Shown piece by piece: positions 1 through 10,659 of a DNA stretch of 64,000 nucleotides. Position 1 is the first letter of the stretch, and each line of letters begins with the position of its first letter. The position numbers were made by a program, and so were the translations under genes. The stretch comes from Chinchilla lanigera (Eukaryota > Chordata > Mammalia > Rodentia > Chinchillidae): the NCBI RefSeq assembly GCF_000276665.1, contig NW_004955446.1, positions 11,215,569-11,279,568 of the forward strand, given 5' to 3'. The notes under the pieces are model-generated. The model made no database searches. It had not been told where the DNA came from and worked only from the letters and a program-made list of their open reading frames with translations.

Positions 1-639
1 TGCTATTATTGTTTGGACAACTGAATGTCTATATCTTGTACTCTGAGTATCTAATTTAAATATAACAACACACAATGTATTAACCATTGTTTCCCTCCTA
101 TTATCTTATTTTGAAATCTTGTTTTTTTTTTTCTCTTAAAGATAATTATGGTCTCAAAGTGCACTTATACTATTCTTGCTATTATTGTTACTGTTTTAAC
201 AGGAGGCATATATATGTTAGCAGGAGACATGGAAGGTTCTACTTCACTTTTCCTGTTATAGTTTCATCTGTCTTCACAGCCATCAGCATTGGGCACAGCT
301 GAGTGGGGCTACTGGCCAGCGGTCTTTGTCAACCACTAGGTTCCTTCCTTTACCTTCTTATCTCAGTGATTGCCAAACATTGCCGTATCCCTGGGCCCCC
401 CTTTTTCTAAAGTCTGCCCTCAATAGGTGATCTCATCATTCTCAATATCCCTTGAAAATGACACCAACAATTGTGTCTCCAGGCTGGAAATAAATCTCCA
501 TTGTGTATTGAACTGCATTCTTGAGAGACATGTCTAACAGGATATGTCTACTAATTATATCAGTCAATCCTGCTAATAGATAACAAATATGTCTCTCCAA
601 CCTAGCACATTTAGGATTGAACTCCTGATCTACAGCCCC
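1..639. other. unique AT-rich DNA, nothing recognised
   Basis: No repeat family, exon-like open frame or RNA gene is recognisable here. The open frames are short and occur on both strands, as expected by chance. Confidence 0.5.
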
Positions 640-1440
640 TTCCTCTTCAACCCACATGAACTCCCATAGCCTTCCTCATCCTAGCAAATGCTGATTCCAC
701 ACAAGAGTTGTTCCCATGTAAAACCCTGAAGTTATCTTTGATTTCTTTCTTTTCCTCGTGAATCACATGCAATCCACCAAGAAGCCTGTCAGCTCCACCT
801 CCAAGAATCTTACTAATTATGGTGCTACAATCATGGTCCAAGCCACCACCATCATAGTGCACATTATCTTATCTAAAAAGGCAAAGAATAGGTTACAATT
901 GTCTGTCAACTTACAGGTAATACTAAGTGGAAATCAGATAATGTCTCTTCTCTGTTCCACACCTACCAACGTCTTTCCGCCTTATTCTGAGGGCGTAAGT
1001 CAAAGATCATATAGTGTCCTATAAGGCCCACATGACTAGGCCTCAAGAGACCGCTTCCTTCCACTTTTCCCTAACTCACTTTGTGTTTGCTGCCCTATTT
1101 TCTTCCTCCTTGTTCCACAAATATGCCACTCCTGCTTCAGCCCTTTGCACTCATTCACCCTCTGCTTGGAAACATCTTCGATATACACAAAGCTTGATTC
1201 CTTATATGTTTTATCTCCTTCATTAATGAGACCATCTTCTACTCAATACATAGCAACTACCCTTCCCACGGCGGCATGGTATCCCCTCTCCTCCTTTCCC
1301 ATAGGAATTACTCACATCAGACATGTAATGGCTTTGCTTGTTTGTTGATTACTTCTCATCTACAAAGGCAGGAACTTTGTTTCCTGCTGTATCTCCAAGC
1401 TCAATTTTTGTCCAACTTTTAAATGAATAAGATAAATGAT
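640..1440 (+). repeat. L2 LINE 3' portion, decayed
   Basis: The stretch follows the order of the 3' part of the ancient mammalian LINE L2. It starts with the C-rich segment containing caatccaccaagaagcctgtc, passes through the segment resembling 'tcttctctgttccacacctacc ... cctataaggcccacatgactagg', then the 'cctgcttcagccctttgcactc' block, and ends with a remnant of the 'aggcaggaactttgt ... tgaataa' tail. There are many small indels and no open frame remains. Boundaries are approximate. Confidence 0.7.
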
Positions 1441-1914
1441 TGAGTATATTTGGCACTAAGAGCAGGAGATTGGTAGAACCTCTGCGCTTGAGTAAAAATA
1501 CTTTGTTTACTAAAATCTTTCAGTACTTAGATTTACATGGATAAACAGAGGCAGAATTTAACATGGGAAGATGATGAACACTCCTAATTGGTCTCCTTGA
1601 GGCTGATGGGCTTCGGGTTGTTACAAAACACAGGTATTTAAAATAGCCTAGATACTGCCCAGCTGAGTTTACACTGAGCCATTGGTACTGAGTTATACAA
1701 CTGGTGGCTCCTGAATTTCTATAAGGAGTGCTAATCTTGTTGGAAAGTAGATGTGGATCTCTATCCAGCCATATTGATATAGTTATTTATATAAGAACAT
1801 GGTAATGATGACCCATGTCAAAGAACAACAGAGTGGTAGATGCCTCTGATAGGATAAAAACCAGGAAGAAAGGGATGAAAGCTCTGTCTCTCTTGGCAGA
1901 ACCACTACATATGG

Positions 1915-2035
1915 GATTGAGTCTTACTGAGTGACTGTGCCCTCAGGTAATCACTTCTTTGGCTTCAGTTTCCTCATCAGTAAAGAAAAGGGGTATAGAA
2001 TATAGAATTGATAAGGTCAGCTCTAATTTTATTTT
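1915..2035 (+). repeat. MIR-family SINE fragment
   Basis: The segment matches the MIR core order: a 'tcacttctttggcttcagtttcctcatcagtaaa' motif followed by a degraded 'aatggg/gataagg' segment. It is short and diverged, so the subfamily is not assignable. Confidence 0.55.
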
Positions 2036-2990
2036 TTGGGTGGCTGTATGAAAGATCTCAGCTATAGATTCTCAGATGAAACATCCATTATACTGGAAAT
2101 CCTTCTGAAGTCCAGTTTCTTTTCTGCAAAATGCAGTTTTGTCTAAAACATATTCTAACGTTCCTCTGCCTCAGGTCTAAGATTCTTTGCTTTCATTGTG
2201 CTTTTAGAGTTTGTTCCCTAGTAGGCTGCTCTGGAGAACTTAATTAAAACTCCTACTTTTTTGGTGAAAGATGGGGGACATTTTGCTTCTTTCTCTTTGT
2301 TTCTTGGAGTTGTAGTCATACACACTGAAAGTGAAGATGTGGCGTATATACTGGCAGACAGAGTGTGTGTCATTTTTCTGCTGCTGCCTCCCAACTCTGC
2401 CTTGCAACAGTGTGCGGAGCACAGCTATAGCCTTGAAGTTTGTTTTAGGTTCTAAACTTGACTATGAGAGGATAAGAAATGGCCTATTGAGAACCTAGTG
2501 ACATAAAAGTGCTGAAGTCCACCTCTCAACTTCTGGTCATTCGCATTACAGATTGCAGTACTTTTAAGTTGCATTTCCACTTCTCTTCCCATTCCTGTGA
2601 CTTGCACTGGGGTCTCTAGAGATATTTTGGCCTTGAAGCTGTTCAATTAGCTGACAACTCAAAAGGCCTTCTCACATACTGTGTCTAGTTCTGTGCCTCA
2701 GTTTCTATAGGAAGAGCAAAATGGAGGAAATAGAAACATTGCTACCTCTCTTCTGGGCAGGAGCTACGCTTCAAGTTTCTGGATAGGAGCCTTCACAAAA
2801 GGGACTAAATGTTAATTTTTAACAAGCGTGGAGGGAATGCCTGGGGTGAGGACAGTGTTCTTGAATGATGCTTATCAAATCTATAGTTCTTTCTAGCAGA
2901 ACTTTTTACAGATGGAAACTCTTTCTCTGAGAAGAATTACTGAAATGAAAAATAAAGATAGGTAGTTGATTAACTAAGAGTTCATATCTG
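2036..2990. other. unique DNA, nothing recognised
   Basis: No recognisable repeat or gene. It lies immediately upstream of the CpG-dense segment starting near 2996. Confidence 0.4.
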
Positions 2991-2995
2991 ATTGT

Positions 2996-3345
2996 CGATC
3001 GATTTACCATGGTTCTTACGTCACAAGGCGGGTTCTCAAGTCCATCTGGCATCCCTGTGGAGATTGTCGGCTATGGACCCGTATCCTTTGCAGGGCCGTT
3101 CACAGTACTCTTCTGTTTCATTTTCACATCAGTACTCTGGTCGTAATTTGTATATCTGAAGAAACTGCGGCTCAGAAACGTCCTGGGACTGGCCCATAGT
3201 CTTATGAAACAAAGCGGGGATTAAAGCCGGGGTTCACTTCCGCCGTTTTTGCTGATTCTGTAACACAACGACTGCGTGATGGAGTGGGTACACTGAGCGC
3301 ATGCGCACTCCAGTCGGCGCTTTATCCGGCATCTACATCATCTGC
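2996..3345. promoter_or_regulatory. CpG-dense promoter-like segment
   Basis: About 21 CpG dinucleotides fall in 350 bases, near the number expected for random sequence of this composition, whereas the flanks are strongly CpG-depleted. Three promoter-type motifs are visible: an NRF1-type palindrome gcgcatgcgc at 3297-3306, an ETS-like acttccgcc at 3236-3244, and a CRE/ATF-like ttacgtca at 3016-3023. Part of it overlaps a MIR remnant at 3105-3235. A donor-like gtgaga follows at about 3361, which would suit transcription to the right, but no first exon can be proven and direction is unknown. It could instead be an unmethylated enhancer. Confidence 0.45.
3105..3235 (-). repeat. MIR-family SINE, antisense
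   Basis: The order matches reversed MIR: 'gtaatttgtatatctgaagaaactgcggctcagaaa' followed by a 'ggcccatagtcttatgaaac' equivalent of the conserved 'cccaaggtcacacagc' block and 'gggattaaagccggggttc'. It is unusually CpG-rich for a MIR copy, which suggests it lies in a protected region. Confidence 0.6.
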
Positions 3346-4437
3346 TGCTGCTATTTAGAGTGTGAGAAATCCAAACAGTGAAAACACTTAGATTTTGGGA
3401 ATGGATTTATATTTTTCCTTTTTGTGGAAATCCAGTGGCTTGTGGAAGTCCAGGATCAGCAGCTAGAAATAAACATTAACGTAAAATTTGAGCAAGATTC
3501 TAAAGAACATAAAGCCCTTCCCTTCTATGCTCTGACCTAGCAAAGGAGTCATGACTCTCCGGCCTGCTTCTCATACCAACTAATGGCTCATTTAGGAGAA
3601 CTAACATTTCCTCCCGCGTCCTCCAGGGGCATCAGTTCACTGAGATGTGCTTCCTGGGAGGCGAATGGCTGCTTCTGTGACCTCAGAGTCCTGGGTTAAG
3701 GAAATCATCTTGCTGACCTACCCCTTGTTTGTTTTGAGACACAAGGGTAGACGTGCGGTTTTCATAGAATTTGATTTTATTTAAGAATTTCTTCCCATAT
3801 GGAGGGCAGATCATGTTGAAATCAATTTCTTCAAGGAACTATGAGTCACAGAGGTCTTTTACTTGTGCAATGCTGCTTCCCTTGGTTTTTTTGACTTACT
3901 AAAAAACATACTGCTTTCATTGTCCTATTTTACTTGCCCAGTGTGTGGGGGTATCTCCCCTTCGTTTTTCAAATTCTACCTGTTTGTCCCAATATAGGTA
4001 CACCCAGCCTGTGATGTTCTATTCTCCTCCAGCTAGAAATAAGATGTCCCTTCGTAAACACCCATGGATCCCCTCGCTTGTTCCTGGAGCCTGGACTCTC
4101 TCCCTCTGTTGTATCCAACAATTGTCTAAATGGTTTTCTCTGCAATTTTGCATAAGCACATATTTTTACCTCTCTCACTGGATTAGATTCTACACTGGCT
4201 TGGGGCTAAGACATCCAATTTTTCTTGGAGGCCTTGATCACGAGTGCTGCTTGAAGATGTGACTACCCTGTCAATAAAAGAAATGGATGAACTCGTCACG
4301 AAGTTGATACCTAGCACATACTCACTCTTCTTTCCTGTCCTTAATAATATTTCTTTCCTTTCCTTTTTTCCTCCTTAGAAGAAGTTAGTGAAGTAGGTCT
4401 TCTTTTTTCGCAGCACAGGATATTGAAGCATATATAC

Positions 4438-4438
<1 letters not shown>
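3346..4438. other. unique DNA, nothing recognised
   Basis: No clear repeat or gene. A 105-codon open frame at 3945-4262 on the plus strand overlaps a 69-codon frame on the minus strand and shows no domain or splice context, so I treat it as chance. Confidence 0.4.
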
Positions 4439-4468
<30 letters not shown>

Positions 4469-4470
4469 GT
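4439..4470. repeat. (TG)n microsatellite
   Basis: About 16 TG units, interrupted once by a C (gtgcgtg) near the right end. Confidence 0.95.
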
Positions 4471-5105
4471 CTGACCTGAAAGTTTTTAGAGAGGTCAGCA
4501 GATTGAGAAATAATAAAGCATATGTTTGGGATCTTAAAGGGAAGTGGTCATGAAAATCAATATTTTAGGGATATATTTATGATATTTATATTTATGGTAA
4601 ATTAACTGGTCAGTGAGTCTAGGAAAAGATATGCTTGCAATCTTTCCCTTGACAACTGATTTACTAACTCTTAGAATGTGTATATATATACCCTTTACAT
4701 TTGGGAACAGATTAGAATGCCTTAATTGGGACATGCTAATTGAAAAGCCAAATAAATATTGGTAATCAAAGAGCAGAGGTACTTGTGCTGTGAAGACAGC
4801 AAACCTATGTGTGGGCGGGTGGCTAGTATCCAGGGAATCTTGTTAATGATATCTGTGCTGAGCAAGGTGAGGCCTAAAGACAGGTTCTGGATGTACAGAA
4901 CTTGCCCTCTTCCCTTGAAGGCCAGGCAGTGATAAAGTAATTAGTCATCACATAGTACCACTCACTCATCCGCCCAAATCAGTGCGTATTCCCATCTCCA
5001 CTGATTCACTTAATGGCAAAGAAGGTCACATATCAAGAAATAGGAATGGGGTGGAAGGAAGAATGGAATGAATGGGATAGAAACTTTGTAACTTACTACA
5101 AAGCA
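4471..5105. other. unique DNA, nothing recognised
   Basis: No recognisable repeat, RNA or coding segment. Confidence 0.4.
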
Positions 5106-5109
5106 CATA

Positions 5110-5620
5110 TTTCCCCCCAACATTTATTTTGATGATTTCCAAATATACAAAAATGTTGAAGGAATTACACAGTAAACACTCGTAATACCCACTACTTAGA
5201 TTTTACAATAAACATTTTTACTGTAATTACTTTATTGCGCTGGTTAACCGCCTTAAGAGTAGCACTCTGTGAGTTTTGAGAAAGACTTTCTCCTGTGTGA
5301 CTCAAACCTACTTAGATATAAAATATATCCTTAAACTCAGAAAGTTCGCTCTCGTCCCTTCCCCAGTAATACCTTCTCCTCTGTCAGGAGACAATCTCTA
5401 GATTGTCTCTTTTCTACAGACAATCTCTACTCTTATTTTTTTTTAACTGCAGATTAGTTTTGCCTGTTTTAAATTTTTGTATTAATAGAATTCTACAGTA
5501 TGAGCTCTTTTGTTTCTAAGGCTTCTTTCACCTGCCGTAAGATTTTTGATATTCATCTTTCTTGTTATGTATATACACTGATTTTTTCATTAGCTTTTAG
5601 AGATTTTCAGGTTAGCAACT
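5110..5620 (-). mobile_element. old L1M-type LINE-1 3' end, antisense
   Basis: The order of blocks is that of an antisense L1M 3' region: 'tccaaatatacaaaaatgttgaaggaattacacagtaaacac', then 'ttgcctgttttaaatttttgtattaatagaattctacagtatg', then 'cttctttcacctgccgtaag ... attcatctttcttgttatgtatatac'. It is highly diverged, with no open frame and no visible target-site duplication. Confidence 0.6.
5388..5409. repeat. perfect 10-bp inverted repeat
   Basis: gagacaatct and agattgtctc are exact reverse complements separated by two bases. A third partial copy (agacaatctct) follows about 10 bases later. It lies inside the old L1M fragment and is probably a local duplication. Confidence 0.8.
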
Positions 5621-5714
5621 TCTTTTAAAAGCAGCTGGGAAAAACAAGTTTTTTGTTTTTTTGTTTTTTTTTTAAATAAAGGAGGGGTGGGAGGGTTGGA
5701 GAGAGTTGTTGAAA

Positions 5715-5850
5715 GGGACCATAATGACAGCTACTTCGGCCCCTTAATTGTCCAGATGAAGAAATTGAGGGCCAGTCATTGTTCAAGGTCATACACACTG
5801 AAGATAGAACCCAGGTCCTGCAACCTGCTCTTGAAATAGTTAGAAGGCAG
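5715..5850 (-). repeat. MIR-family SINE, antisense
   Basis: Reversed MIR order is visible: 'ccagatgaagaaattgaggg', 'gttcaaggtcatacacac', then 'agatagaacccaggtcctgcaacctgctctt'. Confidence 0.65.
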
Positions 5851-5941
5851 CTGAGTGGGGTGGTTGTTTTGAGCTGAAGCCATGTGAGACTAGCGAGTTT
5901 CGACAGAGCTTTGCTTTAGAGGATGTGAAACTACACTAACC

Positions 5942-6715
5942 TCATGTGACAAGAAATCCTTGCAGGCTTTGGTACGGAGCCAGGGGAGGAAGTTTGACAC
6001 AGTTTCTGGTTACCAGCTCCACCTCTGAAGCCCCTGGCCCGCGGTGACTTATGGTAAGCTTTCTGATTTGCAATAAAATGAAACAGGAGACAGGGACAGC
6101 TTTTCTACCTGAGCGCGCACAAGGCAGGGCAATGCTAAGGGAGAAAAGGAAAGAAAGGGCTAGGGAAGGAACTTTCAGCTGCGTAGCCCTTCCACAGAAT
6201 AGGACCCAGAGCTGCAAATAAAACACCCGGGATGGAGGGGTGCTGTGGTTACAGACAGAGCCTTTGTCTCCCAGTGCAAGTTCCAATTCAGCCCAGGACG
6301 ACAATGACCTGGTGACTCCTGCCTGCCAGCTGTTGGCTGGCCTTTGTGAAAGTCCCCAATCTCTAGGCCAATGCTTAGTGGGCAGGTATCCATATTGGGA
6401 GGCCAGTTGGCAGTGCTGGCACCTTTGTGGATGAAATGTGCCCAGTAACTGGGAACTGAGGCTGCTGGTCCACTCTCGATACCAGCTGGCAGGTGGCAAC
6501 GGGTGGGCAGGTGCCCCTGGGAGAGAGGATTTATGTTGCCATGGTAACTCATCAGAAAAGGAGGTTTCTTCTTTAAGGTCAGTTTGATCTCTTTTCTGCC
6601 GGGGGACATTGTGAGGAAGAAATGGATTCACTGTGTACAGCTGGGGCATGTATGTCAATGCACGGCTCATCTGCTTTGAATCGTTACTTCTAATTGGATC
6701 TAATATTAGTGTCAT
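5942..6715 (-). other. 257-codon open frame, unrecognised, doubtful coding
   Basis: This is the longest open frame outside recognised repeats. The first 75 or so residues are hydrophilic, with an N-terminal MTLILDPIRSNDSKQ and a DELPWQ motif around residue 57. The later part has two hydrophobic runs (about residues 168-175 and 189-203). A 144-codon minus-strand frame and a 64-codon plus-strand frame overlap it, which points to local stop scarcity in a GC-richer patch (about 52 percent). No domain is recognised. A CAG/GTAGAA donor-like site lies near the codon for residue 207. It may be a first coding exon, but chance is more likely. Confidence 0.13.
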
Positions 6716-7400
6716 CCACTGGGCAAATCTAAGGGCTAGTAGATTGCTTTGGGTAGGTTGTCGTGGATGAAGATCAGGTCACCAGAAAAGTCCCTAGGGA
6801 GACACGGTCCAGTATAAACCAAGCAGAGCTGGACAAAGCATTCCAAAGCTGTTTTTTGAAAAGGCAGACAGGTTGGACGGGTTCTTTGGGCTATTCCGGG
6901 ATACTGAGATTAACGCTGACTGTTTGAGGTGTGTCACCCTAGGTGTCCTTTGGCCAAGCTCTCCTGGGTGCAGAGGTGAAGGAGCCCTTGTCAGCTTGCT
7001 GAGTCCTTGCAAGCTGGCCACAATGAGTTCACTGTAAAGAGGCAGGCTTTCCTTATCACCATTGCCCTTCTCTGTAAACTTTCCACGCATACCTTTACTT
7101 TAGGCAAATATGTTTTTTGGCTTTGATTTAAAACTCCAGCTTTTTGATGTTAATTTTTTTCTACATAAAACTCTAATAGAAGCTGTTACTGGGATGAATG
7201 TCAGTAATTTGCTTGCTTAGTTTTTTCTGGGTGTGCTCATATAATGAGCCCCCTTTACATACCCTGAGATTTCTGCTAGGAGAAATAATAGTGTTACATT
7301 CATGTAGGGCTTCTGAACCCCTGGGAGAATTTTATCCTGTTCTGCCCACTGGGATATTATGAAAATTATTTATGTGGCATCTTGACAGTGGGAAATATTA
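6716..7400. other. unique DNA, nothing recognised
   Basis: Moderately GC-rich up to about 7090 and then AT-rich. The only open frame is a 98-codon minus-strand frame with no recognisable domain. Confidence 0.35.
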
Positions 7401-7404
7401 ATTA

Positions 7405-7520
7405 GCCTGGATAAACCCTGAACAACTGAACATTAGCTTCAGTTGCCTGATAGGTAAAATGAAAAGATTAGATTAAATGATCTCTCAGGTCTTTACCAGC
7501 TGGCTTTCTAAGACTGGATT
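7405..7520 (+). repeat. MIR-family SINE fragment
   Basis: The core motif 'ttcagttgcctgataggtaaaatgaaaagattagattaaatgatctctcaggtctttaccagc' has the order of MIR3-type copies (cagtttcc/gtaaaatgag/ggtcccttccagc). Confidence 0.55.
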
Positions 7521-7774
7521 TTTGCATAAAAGAATGCTGTAAATGGATTCAATAGTTCACAGACTAAACTTATAAAGTTTTACTCTAGATTGTTCTGTTC
7601 AGAATATTTAGAATTTATCTGCTAAGTCTGGACACTACGAATATAGAGATACCATTTTCTATTCTGAAGGATCTCGTTGCCCAGTGAGGGAGGGGTAATA
7701 AAAATATTCTCAAAATTGACAGGAATTTAAAGGCATGCTCTGGTTTTGGTATGGAAGAACACCTTACTGGGCAT

Positions 7775-7936
7775 TATTATTATATTTTTAAATCTTTTTG
7801 AGAGAGGGTCTGTCTGTGCAGTTCAGGCTGACTTTGCATTCACTTTGTAGCTTAGGCTGGCCTCAAACTCTCAACGATCTTCTTGTCTCAGGCTCTCTAG
7901 TGCTGGGATTACAGGTGTGTGCCATCATGCCCAGCA
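7775..7936 (-). mobile_element. B1 SINE, antisense
   Basis: Antisense B1: a T-rich tail end and 'gagagagggtctgtctgtgcagttcaggctgac', an internal near-repeat 'tttgtagcttaggctggcctcaaactc', then 'gtgctgggattacaggtgtgtgccatcatgccc' (the 7SL-derived 5' end). The short words tgggcat at 7768-7774 and 7937-7943 flank it and may be the target-site duplication. Confidence 0.85.
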
Positions 7937-8115
7937 TGGGCATAGTTAATGTAGAAAGATGATCACTTCTTTTAATCCCCCTCAACTGGTGGAGTCAGAG
8001 CTAGTTGATTCAAATGAGATACTTTCCCTTGGATGTAAAATTAAGGAGATGGCAAGAATCTTAGTAATCAAAAGAAATAATATTATAATGTAGCATTTTT
8101 GAGAATCAAAGTTAA

Positions 8116-8609
8116 GGCTATGTATATATATATGAATAATGAATAGCTGGGATAACTGCACTGCTGATGTCTGATGGTATATTGAAAAGAACAGTTAATG
8201 CTTAAAGTTTTTTATGCTCTGACCAATTTTGCTTGCTTGTGTCTGGTAATCTGAGCAACTGATTTGAAGACAACAATAGGCAATGGATCATCCATGGTGA
8301 ATTCCTACCATCTTGTCTAGTGAAACTCTGTATTAACTCTAGTGTTTTATGTAAAAATTATTTTTTTAATTCTCCTTAATGGTTTGAACAATCTTCCATT
8401 CTTACATCTGGTAATCTGAGCAGCGTAGTTGAAGATAAGAATATGTAATATAACAACCACTGTTAATTCCTATCATTTTGTCTTGAAACCCTGTATCACT
8501 TTTAATGTTCTTGCTTTGCTTTGTTTATGTCTGTGATGTTGGTATGCTGCTATTGTTCTTTTCTCTTCTCATTTACTACTCTCTTTAAAATTAAAAAAAA
8601 GAAAGAAAA
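8116..8609 (+). mobile_element. 5'-truncated LINE-1 3' UTR insertion with perfect TSD
   Basis: The insertion is bracketed by a perfect 14-bp target-site duplication, agaatcaaagttaa, at 8102-8115 and 8610-8623, and ends in an A-rich tail (8593-8610). The body contains two diverged tandem units (from about 8230 and 8395), each with 'ctggtaatctgagca' and 'aattcctatcat/aattcctaccat'. The same two-unit block occurs in reverse orientation at 26006-26430, directly next to L1 ORF2 sequence. This identifies it as the 3' UTR of the same L1 lineage. No coding sequence is included. Confidence 0.85.
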
Positions 8610-8623
8610 AGAATCAAAGTTAA

Positions 8624-9315
8624 TGAAAGGAGTCCCTCATGAGCAAAGGGTGAACATGTTAAACAGAGAGGATCTGATCCTACATGAGTATGCCCTAGCC
8701 TCAACGTCCTCATCCTAATCTTGGCCTGGATTCAAATATAACTGTATTTACAAACTTTGTCACTTTGATTTTAAAAACAACTTTTGCATTAAAATATCCT
8801 ACGGTTTAGACAGAGAAGAAATGTAACTGAATTTAGCATTTTAGCGGATTTACACTAGAAGAATATATGGAAGGCCTCGAAGAGGATGGGATTCCTGTAA
8901 AATGATGGTGAGCATAACGGAGATATTCCTCATGGTGAAGAACGGCTAACGAATATTTATGAAAGAGATGTCCAATAAAGGGCTTCAAGTTGCTCCTTAT
9001 TGTGTGCTGCAGCTTACCCACCTTCACTCCCTACCTGTCAGTTATAAGACTGCCGCATAGAAGTGGGTGAGAGGGGAGGGAAGACGCTGAGACCAGGCAG
9101 GGGTGCAGCAAGGAGCGGCACAGGAGAAACCTCATCCCCAAGCTCTGTGGAGAAGAAAGGGCAGAGAGGAAGGTCTGATTTCTGCAGCACAAAGGACACA
9201 AGCTTGAGGGCTACATGTTTTGCAGTATTAAAAGAAAGAGAGAGCCTTGGGCCACAGACACTTAGGCCCTGTCTGTCAATCAATACTCTCCATGTGTTAT
9301 TATGCTAGATCTTTG
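8624..9315. other. unique DNA, nothing recognised
   Basis: Overlapping 81-codon frames on both strands at 9038-9308 are mirror shadows in a GC-richer patch. No domain, splice context or repeat is recognised. Confidence 0.35.
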
Positions 9316-9319
9316 GTTT

Positions 9320-9700
9320 GCCCTCCAGGTCCACTTATTACCCTTCTCCTGCTTTCTTGCCTTGAGGTTGCCCTGAGCAGACTACATCAAAGGGCTCCTT
9401 GCTCCCTGGCTTTCAGCTGGAAGGAAGGAGGAGGGCAAAGTTCCCAGGGTTTCCATTAGCTCCTTCCCTGGGGGTTCGCTCTAGGGTGGTTGCATCTCTC
9501 TACTGAAGGCTGAAGCTCCTGTCAAACATTCCTTTCCTTCTTTCCCAGGCTCTGGGAACTACTCTCTCTTTTTATCTTCTCAGTTGGGCAGTAGTAACAG
9601 ATCTACTTTTATGTGCTCTGGGTTATCATTATCTTTTGTGATTTCCCTAAATCCTGCTTCTTTGTAAAGAACCTCTGTATTAAACTCTCTTCAGTGTGAG
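9320..9700 (+). repeat. ancient interspersed repeat, L1M 3'-UTR type
   Basis: The closing segment 'ttctttgtaaagaacctctgtattaaactctcttca' and the upstream 'gctctgggttatcattatcttttgtg' and 'ggttgcatctctctactgaagg' blocks have the order of an old mammalian L1M-type 3' UTR. The family assignment is from memory of the pattern and should be confirmed against Repbase/Dfam. Confidence 0.45.
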
Positions 9701-10515
9701 GATGCTGTTTGGCTCTTGCTGAGATCCCACAAAGCAGATGTGAGGAGGACTAAAGAAGGATCAGATAGAATGTTAAAGATGAAGGTGGAGGAAATAGGCA
9801 GCTCCCCGTGGGATGGGACCTTGGGTGGGTGCAGAGGGCTCCTTGGGTGATGTTGGAGCTCAGTCTGTAGAATAAGATACTTCCCTGGAATAAGGGTAAG
9901 CACCAGCCCAAACTCTTGCATCTGCCAGGCAGGTGTCCACCTCGGAAGATCTCAATGGTTCCCATGTTCATAAAAGCAAGGACTACCCAAGAGCCATAAA
10001 AAGCACAAGAAAGCTCCAACACTAAGATCACCATCACCCATGCTCCTATAATCCCAGTTGAGAATCTGGCATGCTTTCTTCTAGACTGAGCAGAAGTCTC
10101 ATTCTGTGTACAGCTTTGGTTCTTGATTTTCTCTATATTACATAAGTAATTTCCCCACCACTGAAAGAAGCTGCAAATATCTACTTGGAGGCTGCTCCTT
10201 GTAGAGATGGCGGAATGATCTTAAAGAACAGAACACTATGCCATCAGATAGATGAAATGTGATTTTTAAAATACTTCTGTAATTTTGCACATTTATGTCA
10301 CAATTTATTTTTTGCTTGCTAAATCTTTAAAATTGCTATTACTTTCCTCATTTAATAATGACCATCCTACACAGGTGGGTGTTAGAAGTGGATGAGAGAA
10401 GCAATATTTCATTAGAATATATTCCTACAAAATGATTTGAAAAGAGTGTGTTATAACTTAAACATGGTTTTGGGAAGAAAGAGGCTAACTTTTTCTGGAA
10501 AGTTTCTCTTGTTTT
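9701..10515. other. unique DNA, nothing recognised
   Basis: No recognisable repeat or exon. Overlapping minus-strand frames of 76 and 95 codons at 9691-10037 look like chance. Confidence 0.35.
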
Positions 10516-10539
10516 ATTTTTGTTTCCATTTTTGTTTGA

Positions 10540-10657
10540 CACAAGGTCTCGCTATATTGTCCAGGCTGTTCTCAAACTCCTGAGCTTAAGCAATCCTTCT
10601 GCCTCAGCCTCCCTTGAGTAACTGGGACTACAAGCATGAGCCACTACACTCAGCTTA
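10540..10657 (-). mobile_element. old B1/proto-B1 SINE, antisense
   Basis: Antisense 7SL-derived SINE: 'caaggtctcgctatattgtccaggctgttctcaaactcctgagc', then 'gcctcagcctccc', then 'gtaactgggactacaagcatgagccactacac'. It lacks the internal duplication of modern B1 and looks like an early monomer. Upstream T-rich sequence corresponds to its tail. Confidence 0.8.
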
Positions 10658-10659
10658 GA

